A stretch of DNA of 64,000 nucleotides from Streptomyces sp. JH34 (GTDB lineage: Bacteria; Actinomycetota; Actinomycetes; Streptomycetales; Streptomycetaceae): positions 1,612,001-1,676,000 of the forward strand of contig NZ_JAJSOO010000001.1 in NCBI RefSeq assembly GCF_029428875.1. The letters run 5' to 3'. The notes below the pieces were generated by a model that did not search any database, had not been told where the DNA came from, and saw only the letters and a program-made list of their open reading frames with translations. Position numbers and translations under genes: made by a program. How positions within the stretch are numbered: the first letter of the stretch is position 1; the number at the start of each line of letters is the position of its first letter. Positions 27,101 to 39,100 of this stretch are shown piece after piece.

Positions 27101-30100
27101 GCGAGGCCGGGCCGGACCGGGACCCAGGAGCCGTGCGGCTGTCCGTCCTCGCGGATCAAGGCGATGGTGCTCTGCCCGGCCGGACCGGGGTTACGCCGCG
27201 CCTGGCCGCTGTGGACCCACACGGTGCGGCCGGTGCGCTCGGCGAGCGTGCGCGGCAGGTCCAGGTACCGGTCACCGGCCGACGGGACGGCCAGCACGAT
27301 CGGGATCCCGGCCGGCAGGCCCTGCAACGCCGGGTCGGCGGCCACCAGTTCGGCGAACTCGTCGGCGCGGAGGTCGCGCGTCGTCCCGTCGGGCAGCCGC
27401 GCCGTCACCGTGTCGTGGCGACCGTCGGCCAGAACGGCGTACGGCGTCTCGCTCCACGTCCACGGGGCGAAGTCCGTGATGCCCATCGACTCGAAGCCGC
27501 CGGACCCGTCGGGCCGGAGTCCCTCGATGAACATGCTGTCCAGTTCGACGACGTCGGATCCGGCCCAGTTCAGGCCCGCCACCCGGGCCCCGCCCACGGT
27601 GACGTGCCGGGCGCGGTCCGCGGCGAGGACGCCCTCCTCCTCGAGGGAGAACGCCGTGAGGGCCGCGAGGCCGTCCGCCCGGCCGGCCGCGAGCGCCCGC
27701 TCGACCATCGTGTAGAGGTCCCTGCGCATCTCCGGGTCGACGAGGACGGACGGGCCGAGGTGGAGGACGCGCCGGGCGACCGCGTCCACGTCGAACGTCC
27801 CGGTGCGCAGCTCCCGGTCGTCGCGGCGTGCCGCGTCCAGGGCCTCGACCGCCGCCGCGTGACCCGGTGACGTGACGGCGATGGTGGCCTGGCGGCCCAG
27901 GTCCGCGCGGCTCACCGACCCGGGCATGCCGGCGGTGCCGCCCTGGGCGGGCAGGCGCGCCCGGCCACGCTGCGTGATCTTGAAGTCCTTCGGGGTCAGC
28001 CGGGTCCGCCCCGCCGGCAGGTTCGTCTGGAGGGCGCGCAGCGCGTCGTCGAGCTTGCGGACGAACAGGTCGTGCGCGGTCCGGGCACGCTGGTCGCCCC
28101 TCTGCCGGGCGGCCTGTTCCCGCTCCTGCGCGGTTCCGGCCCCGCGGGCGTCGGCACCGAAGCCGGCGATGTCGATCCTCGGCAGCGGTACCCGGGTGCG
28201 CAGGTTGCGCAGACCTGCCCGGGCGACCTGGAACGCCAGCCGTTCGACGCTCTCCTGGGCGTCGGCCGAGGGGCGCGTCTCTCCCTGGCCGTACGTCACG
28301 AGGCTCTGCCGGGGCAGGCGTGCGAGTGGCCGGGCCGGGGCGGCGGCCGTCGGTGCGGCGAACACCGGCTGCGCGCCGCCCGTTTCCAGCGCCGTCGGGT
28401 CCGGGCCGGTGGGCTCCGCGTCGGCCATGTCCACGTCGGTCGCCTCGGGGGCGGTCAGGTCCTCGAGGCCCGTTCCGAGCAGGCCGAAGTCGAAGTCACC
28501 GAAGTCGAAGTCTGCGGGGTCGAAGTCCCCGAGGTCGAGGCCGTCCCACGCTGACATGTCGAGGTCGCCGGTGTCGCCGGTGTCCAGGCCCAGTTCGTCC
28601 AGGACCGACATGTCGATGTCGGGCATGTCGGCGTCGGTGCCGGACTGCGCCGACGGGGTCGCTCCGGCGTCGGTGCCGGACTGCGCCACCGGGGTCGGGG
28701 CCGGGGTCGTCGCTTCCGCCTCGGCGCCGGTGTCCGTGGCGGGCGCCGTCCAGCGGTGCCGCAGGCCCAGCCCGGAGCGGAGCGTGTCGGCAAGCTCCAC
28801 GGCGGACACCGGTGCGGCCCCGGTGCCGGTCCAGGTGCCCAGCAGGTGGCCGGCGACGCGGCGTACGGCGTCGCGGAAGCCGTCACCGGCGTACCGGGAG
28901 TCGGCGAGGACCGGGTGCGGCTCCGCCGGCAGCACCAGGGAGACGGCGGCGTCCCAGGCGCGGCTGGTCCCGCTCTCGCCCGTTCCCTCGGGAGCCGCTT
29001 CGGCGAAGTCCGCGTACGCCCGTGCCCACAGCCGTCGTGACGCGTGCGCGGCGGCCGTGTCCAGCGTGTCCGACCAGGCGCCGTCACCCGCCATCCGCAC
29101 CCGCATCAGGTCCAGCGGCGACAGCGCGCCCGCGGGCAGCCGGTCGTCGCCGCGCAGCATCATCTCGGTCCGCTGGCCGACGGAGAGCGTGATGCCCACG
29201 GCCTCGCGTTCCTGCGGGCCGAAGGTCTCGTCCTCGGCGGGTCGCAGCGGGGCGGGCGGCAGGTCACCCTCGGTCAACTGCCGTGCGATCCATGCGCGTT
29301 CATCGGCGTCCCGCGGGACCACCGGGGCCGCGTCACCGGCGTCGGAGGGGTCGTCCGGGTCTGTGTCCCGCGCGTCGGGTGTGACGCCCAGGGCCCACAG
29401 CCGCGCCTCGGCGTCCTCCACCAGGCGGCGCGCCCCGTCGACCCCGGCCCAGGCGTCGGCCACCGCGGTCTCGTCACCACTGATCCGCTCCGTCGTGGCG
29501 GCTTCGGCCGCGGTCTCGCCGAGTGCGCCCAGCGCCCGTGCGTGCGCGTCCCGGGCGGCGTCGAGCTCCGGGGTGCCGGTCCCCGCGCGGGTTCCCGCAG
29601 GCGGGGAGGTCTGCGGGGCCGTGCGGGGCGACTTCGCGTTGGTGGCCACCGCCGTGCCGGTGCTGCCGGGGCCGTCGCCCTCCGCACTCGTGATCCGCCC
29701 CCAGGTGCCCGCCGTGGCCGGCTGTCCGTCGGGACCCGGCAGCACCGCGACGGTGTACGTCCCGGTCGCCGGGTCGTGGTGGAGCGTGGTGGCGCTGTGG
29801 GTGGCCCACCAGTTGCGGGCCGAGTTGCGGGCGCCCTCACCGGGGACGCTGCCCTCGACGGGCCGCGCACCGGACGGCCTGCCGTGCGGCACCACGGCGA
29901 TGACCTCGGCGTACCCGTCCTCGGAGAGCAGCTCCGGGTCGCGGAAGACGAGTTCGCCGAACTCGCCGGGCGGCACCGGTCCCTGCATCCGCAGACCGTC
30001 GGCGTCACCGTCGGCGACGTACACGAAGGGCCGCGGGCGGTGCGGGTCGGCGGTCCAGGGCGCGGGCTCGGTGCCGACGGGCACGAGCGTGCCGTCGGGC

Positions 30101-33100
30101 GCGTATCCCAGCAGGGTGACGACGTCAGGGTCGAACGTGCCCTGGGGCCGCGACACACCGTCCAGCGCCCGGCCCCAGGCCGTACCGTCGTCGTCCGTCA
30201 GGAGCCGGTCCGAGTCCAGCGCGCCCTGCTGCTCCAGGTGGTGTGCGGCCAGCTCGCTCAGCTGCCACGGGTCGCGGCCGGCGGCGGCGGCCCGCCGTGC
30301 CACGAGGACCGCTTCACCGAACCGCGCCGGGTCGGGCGCGGGCAGGTGCAGCACGGTGGCGGCGAACACGCCCTGGTCCACCTGCCCGGTCGTCAGGGCG
30401 ACCTTGAACGACGCCCACACCAGCCGCGACCACTCGGCCTCGCCCACCGGCGCCGAGAGGTCGAGCCCCAGGACGTCGCGGGCGATCTCCTCGCGGCGGG
30501 GCGTGGCGGCGAGGTCCGTCAGCATGTGGACCAGGTGCGGCAGCGCGATCCACCGGGTCAGGGGTTCGAGCGGCCCCACGTCCCGGCGCCGGGCCGCCTC
30601 CGTCAGCAGGCTCCGGTGGGCGTCCGGCGTGAACTGCGGTGCCGGCCCCGTCGCGAACCCTCCCGTGTGGTGGCCGGTCATGAGCTGCTCGTACAGGTCC
30701 AGGGTGAACGTGCGCGCGCCGTCCCGGTCCAGGTAGGGATCGGCCTCGCGCATCAGGTCGAGCGCGCCGATGCCGCGGAGCAGCACATGGTGGTCCGGGG
30801 CGTCGTCGACCGTGGCGCCGAAGATCTGGCGCAGCGCGCGGACCAGCCGCAGGGTGCGTTCCTGTACGGCCTCGGGGACCGGCCCGGGGCCGTGGTGCAG
30901 CCCTGCGTCGCGGGCCCGCTGCTCCAGTGCGGCCCCGGTGGGCTCCGGCCGGAACATGGCCCACGGGTAGGCGCGGCCGCGCGCGTCGGTGTGGAGGCTG
31001 AGGTAGGCCTCCTGGGCGCCGTGCCGCGACTGGACGGCGGCGTTCATGAGGGTGGTCGCGAACACCGTGCGGCCCGTCTCGTTGGCCGTGTGCTGGCCGA
31101 CCGCGACGTCCGCGAGCGGGTCGGGTGTGAACGGCAGCGGGCCGTCGATGTGCTGCCCGTGCATCTCCCCGATGCCGGGGGTCGCCGCCGCGTAGCAGAC
31201 GAGCAGCACCACGGGGTGTTCGGGGGCGAGGGAGGCCAGGCTGCGGCGGCGGGCGAGCCTGCGGGCGAACTGCGGCCCGTCGTCGGTCCGCTCCCCCTGC
31301 GGGGTGTGCCACATGACGGAGCCCGGCAGACCGTGGTTGTTGGGGAAGTACGGCGTCGGCAGGTTGAGTTCGACCCAGGGCACGGGTGCCATGGGTTGCG
31401 TGAAGTCGTAGGAGGTGCGCTGGAAGGTGTACGAGGTGACCGTCCCCAGCCGGCTGTGGTTCAGGGTCCGCGACCAGCCCCCGTCGTCGGAGTCGGCGAG
31501 GTCCATCGAGATGTATCCCGTGGACCGGTTCCCGTGGTGGGCGATGGAGAGGGAGCTGACCTGGTCGTCCGTCGTGTCGGCGGTCGAAGTGGGAGCTGTG
31601 GCGGGCGCGTTGGCGAACCACTGGCCCCTGGGCGCCTGCTTCTCCTCGTCCAGCAGCAGGACGACCGAGCGGTCCGGGGCTCCGGGGAGGCGTCCGACGG
31701 CCGACCGGCCGGTGGTGGCCCACACCTCTCTGCCGAGGCGGTCGGCGAGCCCGCGAGGCAGGTCCAGGGACGCTGCTCCGGGCCGGTCGACGTGCAGCAG
31801 CAGCGGCCCCGGCCGGCCCGCGAGGTTCCGGTCGAGGGCCATCAGCTCGTGCAGGACCTCGGGCGGTACGGGACGCGCGAAGCCGCCGAGCCCGCGCACC
31901 ACGACCGCGTCGGACCGCCCGCCGAGCATCAGGAGGTACGGGTCGGGGTGGCCGGGCGTGGGGAGCCACGGCGCGGTCTCGGGCCCGCTGTGGCCGGTCG
32001 TGCCGTCGGGGGCGCGCGAGACGCGGCCGGTGGTGCCGGGGTCGAAGTCGGCCGGCAGGGGCCTGCCGAGCCAGTTCCAGCCGCGCGGGCGGCCGTGTGC
32101 GTCGGTGATCCGGAAGTCCGCGTGGAAGGCGCCGCGTCGGGCGAGGTAGTGGGCGGACACCGCGCTCAGCGTGGCGGCGCCTGCGGTGGAGGGGTCCGTC
32201 ACCAGCCGTACCAGGGCTCCGCGGGCGGCGGCGTTCACGGTGTCGGAGGGGTCGAGGAGCAGCGTCCGGCGGACCAGCGCGTCCAGGTCCAGGAAGCCGC
32301 CGCGCAGCTCCGGGTCCGAGGCCCGCAGCCGGTCGAGCCGCTCCAGCCCCTCGACGGCGCGCCCCCGGTCGACGCCGTTCAGGGCGCCGAGGCCGTACAG
32401 GGCGTCGAGGACCGCCTCGCGGTGCCGCTCCGCGTCGTCGGGCGACACCTGCTGCGACGTGGCGGTGGTGCCCTGGTGCGGGGCGGGAGGGTTCGGCATC
32501 TGGGGAGCCGGGTGGTTCGGCTCGGAGGCGACGGGCCGGGTGTGGACCGGACGGCGGGCCGGACCCGGGCGGTGCGGGAGCGTCGCATGGGTGTACGCGC
32601 CGTCCTGGCGGACGACGCCGCCGACGGGCTTCGGCTCCAGCTCGTCCAGGAGGGCCTGGGCGTGCTCGTCGGGGAAGAGCCCGTCCCGCGCGACGTTCTC
32701 CCTCAGCTCCCGCTCGTCGAGGGGATAGACGTTCCAGTACCGGCCCCAGTTGTCCGCGTAGTCCAGGGCCGGGTCGTGGCCGGGGACGCCGTCCAGTGCC
32801 AGCTGGGCGCCGCGCATCACCTCATGGGCGGTGTGGTGGCCCACGGTCAGCGAGATGGCCAGCATCCCGGCCCGGATCAGACCGAGGTCCAGGTCGAGGC
32901 CCCACTGGTCCCGCATCCGGGCGGCGTGCAGTACGAAGCGGTACGTGGACCCGGCGGTGCCGGTCGCCACCAGGCCGCCCGAGTCCTCGGACCGGCCCTG
33001 GAAGTCGGCGCTCATCGCGAGGTCGTACACCGCCGTCGCGGGCATCCAGGTCAGTCCGGCCTCGTCGACCGCGATCCGGCGCTCCGCCGCGCTCAGCGGC

Positions 33101-36100
33101 GGACGCGCGGTGTCCGGATGTGCCGGGTCCGCCACGGGCCGCGGCAGTTCCCTGACGGCGGCCTCCTTCTCCTCCAGGGTCATGGCCGACTGCTGGATCT
33201 CGATGGCGCGCCGCATGTACTCGGCGTAGGCCTCCCGCTGCCGGCGGCTCGGCCGCTCGGCGGCGATCTCCGGATGCTGCTCCTCCACACCGCCGAGCAT
33301 CTCCGGCACGAGGTTCTCGGAGATCCCCTCGTAGAGGAACGCCACGAGCTCCCGCAGGTTCCCACTCCTCAGCACACGCTGGAGCGCGTCGCGGGACGTG
33401 CCGACGACGCCCGCCTTGAACTTGCTGGTGTCGCCGAACGTCGCCAGCGCGCGCGGATGCCGCATGCGAGCCGCCGCCCACGCGGCACTCGCCATCTTCC
33501 TGAACTCGGCGGTGACCGCCTCGTGTTCGGCCAGGTACTCGCCCAGCCGGCGGTCGAAGGCGGCGGACTCCTCGGCGTAGCGGATACGCGTCAGGACCCA
33601 CGGGGGCGCGTCGCTGTTCCTGCGCTCCGGGCTCGGACGCGCGGAACGGCCGCGTGAGCGGGACCTGCCGCGCTCGGGGGTGGGTACCGTCAAACGCTCG
33701 GCGGTCTCCTCGGGCCCGGTGGACGGGGATTCCCCGGTCTCCTGCCCTGTGACCGGGGACCCTGAGGTCCGCTCGGGTGCGGGCCGCTCCGACGGAGCCG
33801 TCTCCCTGACGGGCGTGGTGGTCCCCGACGGCTCCGACGAACCCGGCGGGACGCGGCGGTGGTCGTCGATCTCGATCGTCACCACGCGCCCCTGGGCCGG
33901 ATCGGTGGCCCTGCGCACCCGCTTGGCGCCCTTGGTGAGACCGAAGTCCCGTACGCCGACGCGCGGCCCGCTCATGTCCGCCTGGAAGGTGGTCAGTACC
34001 TGGGCCAGCCTCGCCGCGAGCGCCCTCGCGACGGCGTCCGCCCGGTCCTGGCCGCTGGCCTGCGAGCGGTTGCCGTGCCCGGTGAGGGTGATCCTGGGCA
34101 GGGGCAGTCCGTGGGCGCGGTTCCACAGCCCCGCGCGCGCCAGCGACTGCGCCAGGCCGTCGATCGTGCCGCCCGCGTCGGCGGGGACGGCGTGGTCCCC
34201 CTCGTCGAAGTGGATCGCCTGCTGGTGCCAGCGCGGCGCGTGGCCGTGCAGCACCACCGTCGTCAGCGGATTGGCCACCGCGGGCGAGGAGTCGGACAGC
34301 AGTGCCGCGTTGACCTCGTGCGCGGACTCACCGGGCCGCTTGCTGTACGCACGGAAGGACCAGAGGTCCTTGTCGTCCATCACCGGCGCGGCGTCCCGGA
34401 TCGCTTCCTTCGCGCGGGAGCGCGCCCGGTCCACCTCACCCAGTGCCAGCGCGTGTTCGGGCCGGTCCTCGTCGAAGAAGGGGGGCAGTTGCTCGGCGTC
34501 GTGGACAGCGGCCAGCGCCCTGGCCACCCGTGCGAAGCCCGCCGGGCCGTCCGTCTCCGACGGGTCCGCCCCGCGTTCCCGTGCCTCGGCGACGTGCCGT
34601 TCGGCGCCGCGGGCCAGCTCGAGGAGCTCGTGCTCCGAGTAGCGGTCGAGGTTCTCGTCGATGACGTCGTCGAGGACCTCGGCGGAGATCCCGTTCCGGG
34701 AGTGGGTCTCGTTCTCCAGGGTGATCTGGTGGGTGCCGTCCTCGCTTTCCAGCACGACCTGCGCGAAGTGGTAGGGGGCGTGCGGGCCCACCCGGTCGCC
34801 GGGCTTGGCGTGGTTGTGCGTGAACAACTGCGCGCCGCCGTCGTTCGTGGTGCTGACCGACTGGATCAGATAGCCCTCGCCGACCCCCGCCCACGCGTAC
34901 TCGTTGACACCGATGCGCCGCGCGGCCGACGCCAGCGGGGTGCGCAGCGGGTTGTCCGGTTCGTAGCTCAGGGCCCGGCCGTAGCGCTCGCCCGGTGTGG
35001 GGGCGCCCACCACGCCACCGGTGAAGCGCTTGTCCCGGCCCGTCTGGCGGGCGGCCCAGCGGGGGGTGACGTCGGTGGCGGGGCGCGAGCCCTCGGCGAC
35101 CTCCGTCAGCGCCTGGGCCAGGTGGTGCGTCCCGGTGACCTCACGGCCGTGCTGCCCGTTGACCGGCGCCGTGGAGACCATGGTGCCGCCGGGGCCGCGG
35201 AAGGCGATGTGGGACAGGGGCGCGTCCGCCGAGCCGGCCACCATCTGGGCGAAGGACCGTGTGAAGGCGTGTTCCGAACCGCCGGAAGCCGTCAGGAACT
35301 CCGGCTCCACCCGGAACAGCGGTTCGCCGTACGAACCGTCCTCCTCCGGCAGCAGTACGCCGGCCGACTCGTCGGCCTTCAGCCGGACTCCGGCACCGGC
35401 CGCGGTCAGCCGCGCCGCGGCACGTCCTATCGCCGCTCGGGTGGCGTACACCTGGCGGCTGCGGCCGGTGGTGTCCCCGTCGCCCGCGAGCATCGCCAGC
35501 GTCCGGTCCTCGGAGATGTGCAGCGGCGGCCGGCCGGCCATGGGGACGGCCGCCTGGTCCTGGCGCGGCAGGACCAGCGCGTCGGGGCCGGTGCCCGCCC
35601 GGACCTCGCCGGCGGTGGGCGGGAGCGGCCGGGTGAACAGGACCCCGGTACCGCGCTTGTCGATGACGCCGTAGTCACGCGTCGTCAGCGGCCGGGGGCG
35701 GAGCTCCTCGATCTTTCGTTCGCGGACGGCCTGGTCGGCCAGCCGGTCGAACTCCGCGTCCCCGTCGGAGCTGGACGGGTCGTCGCTGTCCGGGTCCCGT
35801 CCGCTGCCGAAGTCGCTGTCGAAGTCGCTGTCGAAGTCGCGGGCTCCGGGCAGGCCGTCGCCCTCGGACGGGTCAGTGGAGACCCAGCCCGCACCGGTGT
35901 TGCCGTCGTTCAGGTCCAGCATGAGGTGCCGGGTCCCTGCGGTGGGGTGCGTGGCCACGTCGACCGGTGCCTCGGGGTACCAGACGCGGCGGCCCGTCGT
36001 CCCGGTGACCAGGAAGGCGACGGCCGCGGCGTACGCCGGGGGCAGCGCCAGGACGATGTCGGCGCCGCGGGGCCGCCGGGAGTCGTACGAGATGAGCATG

Positions 36101-39100
36101 GCCAGCTCGTCGGGGCTTTCGACCCGGAAGGTACGCCCCGGCATGGCGACCTCGACGGCGTGGCCGGCCGCCCTGGCCACGACCATGTACGGGTTCTGCC
36201 ACGGGGCGGGACGCGGGATGACCCGGCCCCGGCCCCGCACGGCGTAGGAGGCCCGCTCGGGGGCGGGCAACCCCTGCCCGGTGAAGTCACGGCCTACGGC
36301 GGTCCCGTCGTCGTCACGCAGCAGCGTGCCCTCGACCAGGGCGCCGCGGCCCGTCTCGATCTGCCGCTCGATGAAATAGAGGGCGAGTCGCTCGACGCTC
36401 GCGAGGTCGTCGGAGGACGCGTCGAGCGCCAGCGAACCGAGTAGCAGGAAGTCCGCGGGGCCCGGCCGGGCCCCGCCGGCCATGTGCAGAACCTCGTGGG
36501 TGACGCGGTTCAGGCCGTGGCGCAGCTCCCGTGACGTCGGGTGCGCGGCCGCCTCCTCCCGGACGAGGTCGAACAGCGCCTGGGAGGTCTCGCGGAGCCG
36601 GGCACGCGGGATGCTTCCCCGGTGCGGGCCGAACACGGTGTCCAGCCAGCCCGGGTCGGACGCCTCGTCGTCGGAGTCGGAGTCGCTGTCGGAGTCGTCG
36701 GACTCCTCCGCGAGCGGGGAGAGGTCACGCCCGGGCGGCAGCGGGGGCGGCACCGCGCCGTCCGGACCGGTCTGCGGCGAGGCGGCGGGGAGCGACACCG
36801 GGTCGACCCACACGGGCTCGCGGCTCTCCGCCGGGGCGTCCGTCCGCGCGTCGGCCCAGCTCGTGCCCTCCGGTGAGGTGTGGGCGTCGATGTCCCCGGC
36901 GACCGCCGCCCACAGCTGGAGGTGGCGCGGGCGCAGGCCGGTCTGCGCGAGACCCTCGGGGGCCTGCTCCCGGAACGGTCCGAGCAGGCTGCCCGGCGCG
37001 TGCAGGCGCTCGGGGTTGCTCGCGTCGCGCGTCTCGTCGCGCAGGAACAGCTGGTGCGCCAGCTCGTGCGCGAAGTCCGCCGGGTCGGCATCGGCCCACC
37101 ACGCCCGCTGGTTCATCCGCTGGTCACGGCCTACGAGATCGACCGTCAGGTGGGGGTTCCCGTCCGGCCGGACGGGCTCGACGGTGACGTGCAACCGGTC
37201 CCCGTTGGGGAGCTTGTGCTCCGGCCGGTTGTAGAACTCCTCCACGCCCTGGAGCACCCGCGTCAGGACGGCGTCGGTGTCCGCCTGTCCGTCCCCGGGA
37301 CGGAGGGCGAGCCGCACGGTCAGGTCGGTGACGGTCTCGCCGCCGTGCGTGAGGCGCCGCACGTCGAAGGCCGACCGCACGACGATGCGCGGCCGGTCGT
37401 CGAGGCGGGCACGGGGCGGCTCGGAGGGGGACGGCCCGGGGGGCGTGGCGTCGGCGGTCTCCCGCAGCGGAATGCGCAGCGCCGAGTCCCCGTCGCCCTC
37501 CGGCACCACGTACAGGGCCGAGGTGTCCGCCACGACCCGGTGGGGCGTGGAGTCCTGGTCCAGGTCGGCCATGAGGAGCGAGAGCGTCTCCATGTTGTCC
37601 ACCCGGCCGATCCAGCCGCTGTCGCCCCGCAGGATCGCGCCCGTCCCGTGGACGAAGTCGTGACCGAACCTGGTCCACCCGGTCGGCGGGATCTCGTCCC
37701 CTCCGGGGAGCCGGATGTGGCCGGTGTCGGCGACCTCGTAGCGGAAGGGCTCCGAGCGGGACTCGGCGGAACGCGTGTACGTGAACCACCGGTTCGGCCG
37801 GGGTCCCGCGGTGGCCGGTGCGTCGTCCGTGTCCGGGACGGCCGGGGCCTTGCCCTTCCCGGCGTCCGCGGGTGTACCCGTCGCGGGTGTGCTCGTGTCG
37901 GGTACGTCGGCGGCGGACACGACGAAGCCCGGGTCGACGCCGTAGCGGGGCCGCATGACGGTGACCGGGCGGCCGATGGGCCACTGCTCCGCCACCGGGT
38001 CGAGGCCGTCGTCGCGGGAGCCGCCCGGCAGGCGCGGCTGGGAACCGCCGCGCGGACCGCGGGTGGCGACGTCCCGGGGCCCGCCGCGGTGGTCGTCGAC
38101 CGTGATGTCGACGGTGGCGGTACCCGCGTCTCCGGTGGAGGGCCGGCGGCCGCGCACGGCGACGGCTTCCAGGGTGAAGCGGTCCGCGGTGAGGTGCGGT
38201 CGCGGGGTTCCCTCCTGGTACTCCGCGAGAGCGTCGGCGAGTTCCTGCCGGAACGAGTCCGCGACCGCCTCGGCACGTGTCCTGGTGAGGTCCCGGCCGA
38301 GGAGGCGGCCCCCGCGCACGCCGCTGATCCTGACGTCGGGCAGCGGCAGGCCGTTCGCGGCGTTCCACAGCCCCGTCCTGGCCACCACCTTGGCCAGGTG
38401 CCGGACGGGGTGCTTCGCGCTCTCGGGCGTCTGCTGCGCGTCCTTGGCGAAGGTGACGGACACCGGCAGTGCCAGCTGGCCGCGGAGCACGACGGCGGTG
38501 AACGGGTTGGCCTCGGCGGAGGGCTTGTCGGACAGCAGTTCCGCGTTGGTGTCGTGGGCCGACTCCCCCGGACGCTGCGCGTACATCCGCATGTACCACT
38601 GCCGCTTGCCCGGGATGACCGCTTCGAGCTGTCCGACGCGCGCCGCGGCCGCGCGGGTGGCCGCCTCCAGGGTTCGCTCGGCCGCGGCGCGCTCCGGCGA
38701 CCCGGCCGGCGCCGCCAGCATCTCCGTACGGGCCTGGCCGGCCCTGATCATGGCCAGGGTCAGGTCGAGGTGGCCGCGCAGCTCCGTGAGGTGCTCGTCG
38801 TCCCCGGTCTCCTGCCGCCCCTCGATCGCCTGGCGCAGGAGCGCCGCGTTCTCCCGCATCTCGTCCACCGTGAGGGAGTCCAGGTTCGCCCGGACCGTCC
38901 TGCGGTGCCGGTGGTTGCGCACCGAGGAACGCGCGTGGTTCTCGAGGGAGATCTGGTGGCTGCCGTCCTCGCTTGCCAGGACGACCGTGGCGAAGTGGTA
39001 GCCGAAGTGCGCGCCTCCGGCGGCGTTCTGCGGCTTGGCGTAATTCTGCTCCAGGCTCGGCTGGCCCTGTGCGCCGGCCGCCGCGACGGACTGGACGACG

